From Rhodospirillaceae bacterium (GTDB taxonomy: Bacteria > Pseudomonadota > Alphaproteobacteria > Rhodospirillales > Casp-alpha2): 47,709 bases of DNA. The position numbers were made by a program, and so were the translations under genes. The notes beneath the pieces are model-generated. The model saw only the letters and a list, made by a program, of their open reading frames with translations. It searched no databases and had not been told where the DNA came from. Location: the NCBI GenBank assembly GCA_002696205.1, contig NZRL01000157.1, forward strand, positions 1-47,709, in the 5' to 3' direction. Shown piece by piece: positions 22,728-29,318 of this stretch; the first letter of the stretch is position 1; the number at the start of each line of letters is the position of its first letter.

Positions 22728-24485
22728 CTACTCCGCCGCCCCTTCCGTCAGCAGGGTTTCGCCCGGTTTGACGCGGGTGAACTTGACCGGCTCGGTCGTG
22801 ATGTCGATGGCGCCGTCGGTCAGCTTCACGCGGGTGAAGCGGGAATTTTCCACGTCTCGGACATCCGGGAAATCGGCGCGGTAATGGGCACCCCGTGAAT
22901 CGTCGCGCGCCGTGGCGGCGGCGGTGATCGCCTTCGACACCAGAATCAGGTTCTTCAGGTTCAGCCAGTCGTGCCAGGTCAGGTTATAGGCCAGGTCCGT
23001 GCCCGTGACCCCGGCCTTGTCCAGATCGGCGTCCAGTTCTTCCAGGCCGGCCTCGGCCCGTTTCAGGCTGTCCAGGTCGCGGATGATCCCGGCGTCTTCC
23101 CACATCAGGTCGTAAAGCCGCACACGGACGTCGTCGATGGTCGTCCCGCCGCCGCCGACGGGCTGGCAGAGCGGGCGGCCGGCGCGGGCGATGGCGGCCT
23201 CGATCTCGGCGCCGTCCGGTTCGGCGTACTGGCCGTGTTCGGGCGTCCATTTGGCGATGGTGTCGCCGGCGATGCCGCCGAACACGGTCGAATTGGCCAC
23301 ACCGTTGCCGCCCAGACGGTTGGCGCCATGGACGCCGCCGGTGTCCTCGCCCGCCGCGAACAGACCTTCGATGGCGGTGGAGCAATCGGCCTCGAACTCG
23401 GCGCCGCCCATCATGTAATGGGCGGTCGGCACGACCTCGACCAGGCCTTCGGCCAGATCGAAGCCACAATCGGCGCAACGTTCGACCATGCCCTTGAAGT
23501 TCTTGCGGACCTGCGGCGTGTCCAGATGCTTCATGGTGATGTAGAGGCCGCCGTTGGCCGCCGTGTTGCCTGCCCGCATTTCCGTGAACATGGCGCGCGA
23601 GACGATGTCGCGCGTCGCGCGCTCGTTCCGTTCGTCATACTTATGCATGAAGCGTTCTTCGTCGCCGCCCAGCAGGTAGCCGCCGAAGCCGCGCAGACCT
23701 TCCTCGATGATCGTGCCGGTCATGCGGGTGTCCGATCCGGCGATCAGGCCGGTCGGGTGGAACTGCACCATTTCCATGTCGCGCAAGGCGAGGCCCGCGC
23801 GCATGGCCATGGCCATGCCGTCGCAGGATTTATCGCCCGACGGCGTGTGGTACTTGTACATGGTCGGCCCGCCGCCGGTCGCCAGCAGCACGGCCTTGGC
23901 CTGGACGAAACGGAAGTGGCCCGTCCGCATGTCGATGAACAGCACGCCGGAAATGCGCGAGCCGTCCTTGGACTTCACCAGTTCGATGGCGCGGTGGTCT
24001 TCCAGCTTGTCGACGTCGCGGGCCCAGGTCTGTTCCATCAGGCGGTTGATGATTTCGATCCCGGTCAGGTCGCCCTTGTGGACCGTGCGGTCGAAGGTCT
24101 GTCCGGCGAAGGCCTTCTGGTGGACGGAGCCGTCGGGGTTGCGATCGAAATAACATCCGAGTTCGTTTTCAAGTTCGCGGATGCGGACCTGCGCCTCGGT
24201 CACCAGGGTCCAGGCGAGGTCCTGGTTATTGAGCCACTTGCCGCCTTCGACGGTGTCCATGAAATGGCGTTCGGCGCTGTCACCCGGCGCCAGGGCGACG
24301 TTGTAGCCGCCCTGCACCATGCGGGTGCAGCCGGTCTTGCCGAGCAAGCCCTTGACCGCGACCGTGACCTTCAGCCCGGGCGCCAGGTCCTTGGCGTGCA
24401 GGGCCGCGAACAGCCCGGCCCCGCCGGAGCCCAAAATCAGAACGTCCGTCTGCTGACGGTCGATGCTATCGACTTCCGTGCTCAC
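22728..24485 (-). CDS. Succinate dehydrogenase/fumarate reductase-like flavoprotein subunit
   Basis: A 585-residue flavoprotein with the FAD motif LGSGGAGLFAA, the substrate-site motifs QFHPTGL, EEGLRGFGGYLL, TAHYMMGG and GANRLGGNG, and a C-terminal helical domain. All catalytic His/Arg positions of the SdhA/FrdA family are present. The covalent-FAD position is not: where SdhA has His five residues before QGG, this protein has C53 in GKTGCTRMVQGG, so the FAD should be non-covalent. It starts with GTG 24485, overlapping the fumarase beta stop by four bases, and is the last gene of the operon, unlike standard sdhCDAB order. Oxidation of succinate or a substituted succinate to the fumarate analogue is the likely role; direction in vivo is unknown. 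Confidence 0.88.
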   Translation of the reverse strand: MSTEVDSIDRQQTDVLILGSGGAGLFAALHAKDLAPGLKVTVAVKGLLGKTGCTRMVQGGYNVALAPGDSAERHFMDTVEGGKWLNNQDLAWTLVTEAQVRIRELENELGCYFDRNPDGSVHQKAFAGQTFDRTVHKGDLTGIEIINRLMEQTWARDVDKLEDHRAIELVKSKDGSRISGVLFIDMRTGHFRFVQAKAVLLATGGGPTMYKYHTPSGDKSCDGMAMAMRAGLALRDMEMVQFHPTGLIAGSDTRMTGTIIEEGLRGFGGYLLGGDEERFMHKYDERNERATRDIVSRAMFTEMRAGNTAANGGLYITMKHLDTPQVRKNFKGMVERCADCGFDLAEGLVEVVPTAHYMMGGAEFEADCSTAIEGLFAAGEDTGGVHGANRLGGNGVANSTVFGGIAGDTIAKWTPEHGQYAEPDGAEIEAAIARAGRPLCQPVGGGGTTIDDVRVRLYDLMWEDAGIIRDLDSLKRAEAGLEELDADLDKAGVTGTDLAYNLTWHDWLNLKNLILVSKAITAAATARDDSRGAHYRADFPDVRDVENSRFTRVKLTDGAIDITTEPVKFTRVKPGETLLTEGAAE

Positions 24486-25108
24486 GAAGATGCTCCTTCC
24501 GCGGCGACGCCCATGGCCGCCAATGCTTCGGCGCGCCGTTCCGCCGCCGTCTTCTTGACCCCGTCATAGAGCGATCCGCCATGGGCATCCATGGCGACCA
24601 GCAGGGGGCCGAAATGCTTGATCCGGAATTCCCACAGGCATTCCGGGTTGAGGTCTTCCAGGTCGACGTCGGTGATGCGCTCGATCCAGGTCGTCTCCAG
24701 CGCCGCCGTCCCGCCGATGATGGCGAGGTACACGCCGCCCAGGTCCTTGAAGGCGGCCCGGCTGTCTTCGCCTAGGCCACCCTTGCCGATGATCATGCGC
24801 ACGCCGTTCTTTTCCATCAGCGGGCGGGTGAACCGTTCCATCCGCATCGACGTCGTCGTGCCGATGCAGACGGATTCGTACCCGGCCGGGCAGAAATTGG
24901 ACGGCGGCACCTTCTTCACGTTGGGTGCCGTGTGGATCACCGCATGTCCGTTCAGGTCGAACTTGGTCTCGCGGCCCTTGTCGAACATATGGATCTGCGT
25001 CGCGTCGCGAATGCCGTAGAGCCAGTCTTCCAGAATCACCGTATCGCCGACCTTGAGTTCGCGGATCTGCTCTTCGGTGCAGGGCATGTGAATTGTATGT
25101 TCAGTCAT
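24482..25108 (-). CDS. Class I fumarate hydratase-like, beta (C-terminal) subunit
   Basis: A 208-residue protein matching the C-terminal domain of class I Fe-S hydro-lyases (fumarase A, TtdB of tartrate dehydratase). Family stretches are LKVGDTVILEDWLYGIRDAT, IHTAPNVKKVPPSNFCPAGY, IGTTTSMRMERF and MIIGKGGLGEDSRAAF. It starts at ATG 25108 after GAGGGCGAG and follows the alpha subunit by 14 bases. With that subunit it should form a two-polypeptide hydratase acting on fumarate or a close relative such as mesaconate or tartrate. The neighbouring succinate-dehydrogenase-like subunits make a fumarate-type substrate more likely than tartrate. Confidence 0.9.
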   Translation of the reverse strand: MTEHTIHMPCTEEQIRELKVGDTVILEDWLYGIRDATQIHMFDKGRETKFDLNGHAVIHTAPNVKKVPPSNFCPAGYESVCIGTTTSMRMERFTRPLMEKNGVRMIIGKGGLGEDSRAAFKDLGGVYLAIIGGTAALETTWIERITDVDLEDLNPECLWEFRIKHFGPLLVAMDAHGGSLYDGVKKTAAERRAEALAAMGVAAEGASS

Positions 25109-25122
25109 CGTCTCGCCCTCCC

Positions 25123-25998
25123 TCAGAAGCCGATCTCGACGCCCTTGGGCGTGAAGGTCGCGCGGGCACGCCGCGCCGAATGGCACATGATGTTGACGGC
25201 GACCGGGTTCATGGTGATGTGGGTCGCCGCCGTCTCGACATGAACGGCGAAGGCGGTGCTGTCACCACCCAGGCCCTGCGGGCCGATGCCCAGCATGTTG
25301 ACCGCCGCCGACAATTCTTTCTCCAGCTTGGCCCCTTCCGGATCGGGGCAGGTCGAACCCAGGGCCCGCGCCCCGGCCTTCTTGGCCAGCTTGGTGCAGA
25401 GGTCCGAGGTGCCGCCGACGCCGACGCCGACGATGGTCGGCGGGCAGACGCGCCCGCCGCATTCGATGACCTTGTCGACGACGAAGCTTTTGATGCCCGC
25501 GACGCCTTCGGCCGGGATGCACATCTTCAGGTAGCTGCCGTTTTCCGAACCGGAGCCCTTGGGGATCATCTCCATCTCGAACACCTCGTCCTTATCGGTG
25601 AAGTCGATGTTGATGACCGGCACGCGGATGCCGCAGGAGGTCTGTTCGTTGATCCGGGTGATCGGATGCACGACGGAGGAGCGCAGCGGGTGTTCCGTTG
25701 TCGCGCGCTCGCATCCCTTGCGGATCGCTTCCTTCAGCTTATGGCCGTCGAAATCGATGCCGCTGCCGATTTCCAGGTTGTAGATCGGGATGCCCGTGTC
25801 CTGGCACAAAAGGTTCGTGGTGTCCTCGGCAACCTCGATGTTCTGGATCATCGTCGCCAGGATCGACTTGGCGGTCGGATCCGTTTCGGTCGCGTCGAGG
25901 CGCTGAAAGCCCTCCTTGATGTCCGGCGGCAGAATTTTAAGCGCCTGGATATAGAGATGCTTGGCCGCTTCTTCCACGGCTTCCATGTCGAGTTTCAT
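25123..25998 (-). CDS. Class I fumarate hydratase-like, alpha (Fe-S) subunit
   Basis: A 291-residue protein of the class I fumarase/TtdA family. Three cysteines in family positions should bind a [4Fe-4S] cluster: LLCQDTGIPIYNLEIG, GGRVCPPTIVGVGVGG and VNIMCHSARRA. RSSVVHPITR near residue 103 and GPQGLGGDSTAFAV near 245 are further family marks. ATG 25998 with GGAG upstream is the start; the frame opens further back without homology. The gene lies between the membrane anchors and the beta subunit, in the same direction, with short spacings, so hydration of the dehydrogenase product is the natural reading. Such oxygen-sensitive hydratases are often promiscuous. Confidence 0.9.
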   Translation of the reverse strand: MKLDMEAVEEAAKHLYIQALKILPPDIKEGFQRLDATETDPTAKSILATMIQNIEVAEDTTNLLCQDTGIPIYNLEIGSGIDFDGHKLKEAIRKGCERATTEHPLRSSVVHPITRINEQTSCGIRVPVINIDFTDKDEVFEMEMIPKGSGSENGSYLKMCIPAEGVAGIKSFVVDKVIECGGRVCPPTIVGVGVGGTSDLCTKLAKKAGARALGSTCPDPEGAKLEKELSAAVNMLGIGPQGLGGDSTAFAVHVETAATHITMNPVAVNIMCHSARRARATFTPKGVEIGF

Positions 25999-26023
25999 AT
26001 CGTCTACTCCTTCAAACCCTGTC

Positions 26024-26362
26024 TCAACCGGCGTTGAGCAGGAACAGCAAACCGGCCGCGACGGACAGGCCGCCGGTGATGGCGACGACGGATTTCTGCC
26101 AATCGCGCCAGGCCAGGAATTCAATGGCGAGCACGCGAAGCCCGCCGGTCATATGGGCGGCCAGCAGGATCACCAATCCGGTTTCCAACAGCTTCACGAC
26201 CGGCGCTTCGGTCCAACTCAGGAACATGTCCAGCGTCGCGGCCTCTTCGACCGCCAGGCCCAGGACGTAGAAATGGGCGGGCAGGAAGAACAACAAGGCG
26301 ACCCCGGACAGCCGGTGCAGGGCGAAGGCCCAATAGTTCGCGTGATTACGGTGTGCTTTCAT
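26024..26362 (-). CDS. SdhC/D-like cytochrome b anchor, second
   Basis: A 112-residue membrane protein with three transmembrane helices. It carries the SdhC-type pattern HRLSGVALLFFLPAHFYVL (H16, R17, H30) in helix 1 and LLAAHMTGGLRVL (H70, R76) in helix 2. H30 and H70 are candidate haem ligands. It follows the other anchor by four bases and shows the same arrangement of R, H, H and GLR, suggesting an old duplication. It should anchor the flavoprotein and Fe-S subunits to the membrane and pass electrons to quinone. Confidence 0.82.
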   Translation of the reverse strand: MKAHRNHANYWAFALHRLSGVALLFFLPAHFYVLGLAVEEAATLDMFLSWTEAPVVKLLETGLVILLAAHMTGGLRVLAIEFLAWRDWQKSVVAITGGLSVAAGLLFLLNAG

Positions 26363-26366
26363 CGTC

Positions 26367-26717
26367 TTACGCCCCCAATCCGTAGAGGCCGATCACGGCG
26401 CGGAACCCCATGACCAGGATCACCACGCAAAAGGCGGCCATGATCCAATGGGTCGTGCGCCGCCCGAAGGAGGTGTATTCGCGCAGGATATTGCGCAGCC
26501 CCACCGGCGCGTGCAGCGCCACGGAAACGACGAAGACGGAATAGAACACCAGCCAGGGAACGGAGCCGCCGACGCGGGCGACGATTTCCTTGGACGTCAC
26601 GCCACCCTGCACGGCGATGACGATAACGGCCAGATGAACGATGACACAGACGGCCAGGATGGCGGCGGTCACCCGCTGCACCAACCATTCGAGAATTTCT
26701 GCTCGGGCGGAGGTCAT
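26367..26717 (-). CDS. SdhC/D-like cytochrome b anchor, first
   Basis: A 116-residue membrane protein with three transmembrane helices and the patterns QRVTAAILAVCVIVHL (R15, H28) and VALHAPVGLRNILREY (H69, R75). These match the other anchor position for position. Two histidines on each of two anchors would allow two b haems, as in type A succinate:quinone reductases. It begins three bases after the Fe-S subunit gene, so it is almost certainly co-translated. Confidence 0.82.
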   Translation of the reverse strand: MTSARAEILEWLVQRVTAAILAVCVIVHLAVIVIAVQGGVTSKEIVARVGGSVPWLVFYSVFVVSVALHAPVGLRNILREYTSFGRRTTHWIMAAFCVVILVMGFRAVIGLYGLGA

Positions 26718-26720
26718 GGA

Positions 26721-27440
26721 TCAGATCTCCCCCTTCAGCGCCGCCTTGACCGTCGCCCGCTTGAGGCCGGCGATCGAGGCCGTCGGATTGAGGTGCTTGG
26801 GGCAGAGCTCGAAACAGCTTTGGTGCGAATGACAGGCCTGGCAGCCGCCGGCGCCGGAAATCGCCTTCAAGCGTTCCGCCCGGCCGCCGTCGCGCACGTC
26901 GTTGTGCAGGGTCCAGGCCCGGTTCAGCGCCGCCGGGCCGAGGTAGTCGTCGACCCAGGCAACCGTGTCACAGGCCGAATAACAGACGCCGCAGTTGATG
27001 CATTCGATCCCGGCGGAGGCTTCCTTACGCTGCGGGTCTTCCGGCGAGACCTGGGCGAAATCGTCGGCGCGGGTCGCCGTCGGCACGAATTGGGCCTTGG
27101 CCTGGGTCCATTTTTCGAAGAAGTCGGTCATGTCGACTGCGAGGTCGCGGATCACCGGCAGGTTGCGCAGCGGCTGGATGCGCAGCGTCCCGTCGCCCGC
27201 GACCTTGTCGATATGGGTGCGGCAGGTCCACCGCGGCTTGCCGTTGACCGTCATCGCGCAGGAGCCGCAGACGCCGACGCGGCAGGCGAAGCGGTAGCTG
27301 AGCCCCGGGTCCAGGTTGCGTTGCACGTAAGTGACGATGTCGAGAACGGTCTGGCTCTCCATGCGCGGCACTTGGTAGGTCTGAAACTCGCCCTCTTCCT
27401 TGCCGCGCCAAATTTCGACGGTGATGGTTTCGCTGCTCAT
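26721..27440 (-). CDS. Succinate dehydrogenase/fumarate reductase-like Fe-S subunit
   Basis: A 239-residue SdhB/FrdB-type protein. A plant-ferredoxin-like [2Fe-2S] site is formed by FACRVGVCGSCAMTVNG and the later WTC. A [4Fe-4S] motif follows (CINCGVCYSAC), then the second cluster motif CHSHQSCFELCPKHLNP, which has the C-x5-C-x3-CP spacing of the [3Fe-4S] site. It transfers electrons from the flavoprotein to the anchors. ATG 27440 is the start, since the frame's upstream part (to 27962) overlaps the GntR gene. It is the first enzyme gene after the regulator, an unusual position for this subunit. Confidence 0.9.
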   Translation of the reverse strand: MSSETITVEIWRGKEEGEFQTYQVPRMESQTVLDIVTYVQRNLDPGLSYRFACRVGVCGSCAMTVNGKPRWTCRTHIDKVAGDGTLRIQPLRNLPVIRDLAVDMTDFFEKWTQAKAQFVPTATRADDFAQVSPEDPQRKEASAGIECINCGVCYSACDTVAWVDDYLGPAALNRAWTLHNDVRDGGRAERLKAISGAGGCQACHSHQSCFELCPKHLNPTASIAGLKRATVKAALKGEI

Positions 27441-27481
27441 GTTCGCTTCCGTTGCTGACGTCTTCCCTGATTGCACGCGTG

Positions 27482-28249
27482 CTATTCGTGTTTCTCGCCC
27501 AGCACCAGGCGGCGGTCGGTCGGCGGGAACCAGGCGATCTGATAACTGATCGGCCGCCCGCGCCGTTCGAACCCTTCCATGTGGTAGGCCAGGCCCGGCT
27601 GTCCGTCCGGCTGACCCAACGCCCGCGCGACGCTGCCGGGCAGCGGCACGCAGGTGACCATTTCGCGCACCCGTTCCGTGACGACGTTGAATTCGTCGGC
27701 CAGAAAGGCGCGGATGTTGACGTTTTCCAATTGCTTCGGCGCGATATGCAGCAGGCCCGCGACCCGGTCGGCCGGCAGGTAAAGCTCGCTGATCCCCGTA
27801 TAGGCATGGTTCACGTCGATCCGCCGGGAGACCACGATCAATTCGCGGTTGCCGAGAAAATCGCGCCAGGGGCCGCTGCGCCGGGCCGGTTCGATGGCGC
27901 CGACCTGGGTATAGACCGGCAGCAACGATTTGCCGTCGTCGGCGAGGAAGCGGAAGTGCCACAGGTCCTGCGGCGCCATGGCCGGTTCGGCCACGAAAGT
28001 GCCGTGGCCGTGGCGGCGCACCAAGAGACCGCGGTCGGCCAATGTGTTCAAGGCTTTCTGAATGGTCCCCAGGCTGGCCGGAAGAACCCGCGCCAGTTCC
28101 GTTTCCGGCGGCAGTTTCTCGCCCGTCTTCAACGCACCCTGATGGATGGCGCGGGCGATGGCGTCCGACAGAAGAAGGTATTTGGGCAGCCGGTCGGCGC
28201 CCGCGGGGGGGCCGTCCTCAAGCGCCGTTGCCAGGGTGGTGGCAATCAT
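27482..28249 (-). CDS. GntR-family regulator with UTRA domain
   Basis: A 255-residue HutC-type regulator: winged helix at about 20-90 (LSDAIARAIHQGALKTGEKLP, quoted in part, then PASLGTIQKALNTLADRGL and RRHGHGTFV) and an effector-binding UTRA domain from about 100 to the end (VVSRRIDVNHAYTGISELYL, SYQIAWFPP). It heads the dehydrogenase-hydratase operon, 41 bases before the Fe-S subunit, so it probably responds to the pathway substrate. ATG 28249 is preferred over GTG 28255 because AGGA then sits at a normal distance. A perfect 16-base palindrome about 90 bases upstream is a likely operator. Confidence 0.9.
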   Translation of the reverse strand: MIATTLATALEDGPPAGADRLPKYLLLSDAIARAIHQGALKTGEKLPPETELARVLPASLGTIQKALNTLADRGLLVRRHGHGTFVAEPAMAPQDLWHFRFLADDGKSLLPVYTQVGAIEPARRSGPWRDFLGNRELIVVSRRIDVNHAYTGISELYLPADRVAGLLHIAPKQLENVNIRAFLADEFNVVTERVREMVTCVPLPGSVARALGQPDGQPGLAYHMEGFERRGRPISYQIAWFPPTDRRLVLGEKHE

Positions 28250-28338
28250 GGACACGTTTCCTCGGTGGTCCGGCGTTGATTTTTATTTGCCGGATCGTTC
28301 CTGGATTCCTACACCCGGGATATGAGACTTCGCAAGTC

Positions 28339-28356
28339 CTATATAGCTATATAGCT
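28339..28356. promoter_or_regulatory. Palindromic operator candidate for the GntR regulator
   Basis: CTATATAGCTATATAG (28339-28354) is a perfect 16-base palindrome made of two CTATATAG octamers, each itself palindromic; AGCTATATAGCT (28345-28356) is an overlapping palindrome. HutC-subfamily operators are AT-rich palindromes of this kind. It lies 90 bases upstream of the GntR start, in a short AT-rich patch that may also contain the promoter. Confidence 0.5.
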
Positions 28357-28403
28357 TTCCGAAGGTGTCCCCGGCCCGCGCCGCGCCGGGAAATTCTGCT
28401 GCG

Positions 28404-29318
28404 TCACCCTTGCGACAGCGCGATCAACGCGCCGAACGCATCGTCCCCGGCCAGGTGGATATGACTGCCGACCCGCCGGAACGGCAATCCGGCCTCGCTC
28501 CAGGCGGCCTGGGCGGCGGAAAGGTCCGCGACCTCGACACGGAAACCGGCGAACAGGGCTTCTTCCCCCTGCGGCTGGGGCGGCGTCGCCCCGGGATAGG
28601 TCTCGACGAAAGCATCCGGCTCAAGGATGCAGAACCCCCCGCCGCTGACCCCGGCGCAGAGCCCGCCGTTGATCGGCACGACCGCGCCGAACAGGCGCCG
28701 CAGGAAATCCGCGTGCATTTCGGGCACTTCCGACACCATGAAGACCTCGGCAAGGCGCAAGGCGCCGTTGGCATGGGTCTGGTAATCGGGTTTCCAGAAC
28801 ACCGAGGCCGGATGGCGGTGATCGCAGGTAAAGAAGGTCGCGCGCAGCATCGCCGGATTGGGCGCGAAGGTCAGGCGGAAGTCCAATTTGACCTCGGTCC
28901 CGTCGGGCTGGCGCGCCGCCCGCCCGAACCCGAAGGGGGCCGGCAGGTCGAGCCCGGCGGCGGTCAAACGAGCGCGGTCGATTTCCCATCCCGGCGAGGT
29001 CAGGGCGAGCATCGCCATTCCGCCGGGCCGGTCGGCCGTGGATTTCAGGTAATCGCGGTTATAGGCGCCGAAGGAGAATTCGCCCTCGCCCGGCTCGGGC
29101 ACGTCTTCGGGCTTGGTCACGGCCAGCAACTCGATGAACGAGCCCTGCATCTGGGCCAGCCGATTACCCGTGCCGAAGGGATGCTGCGCCTTGGGCGTCA
29201 GCGTAAAGCCGATACGTTCATAGAACGCCGCCGCCGCGTCCAGGTCATGAACCGTCAGGACCACATGGTCGAAACCGGCGGGCTCCAACGGACCGTCGAG
29301 TAAGGATTCTTCCGCCAT
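28404..29318 (-). CDS. VOC/glyoxalase superfamily protein
   Basis: A 304-residue protein with two vicinal-oxygen-chelate modules. The first opens DHVVLTVHDLDAAAAFYERI and contains FIELLAV; the second includes LRLAEVFMVSEVPEMHADFL and GFCILEPDAF. Its long form resembles the Glyoxalase_3/Glyoxalase-like domain group. Candidate metal ligands are H18 and E61-like positions, but I cannot fix the set. Its ATG overlaps the stop of the DUF3604 gene by one base (TGATG), so the two are translationally coupled. Substrate unknown. Confidence 0.82.
   Translation of the reverse strand: MAEESLLDGPLEPAGFDHVVLTVHDLDAAAAFYERIGFTLTPKAQHPFGTGNRLAQMQGSFIELLAVTKPEDVPEPGEGEFSFGAYNRDYLKSTADRPGGMAMLALTSPGWEIDRARLTAAGLDLPAPFGFGRAARQPDGTEVKLDFRLTFAPNPAMLRATFFTCDHRHPASVFWKPDYQTHANGALRLAEVFMVSEVPEMHADFLRRLFGAVVPINGGLCAGVSGGGFCILEPDAFVETYPGATPPQPQGEEALFAGFRVEVADLSAAQAAWSEAGLPFRRVGSHIHLAGDDAFGALIALSQG

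Noticed and set aside
22971-24569. A 532-codon plus-strand frame opposite the flavoprotein gene
   Set aside because: It is an antisense shadow of a gene with clear catalytic motifs and has no ribosome binding site or recognisable domain.
24482-25998. Split hydratase considered as L-tartrate dehydratase TtdAB
   Set aside because: No tartrate transporter or TtdR-like LysR regulator is present, and the hydratase is inside a succinate-dehydrogenase-like operon. The possibility is not excluded, only less favoured.
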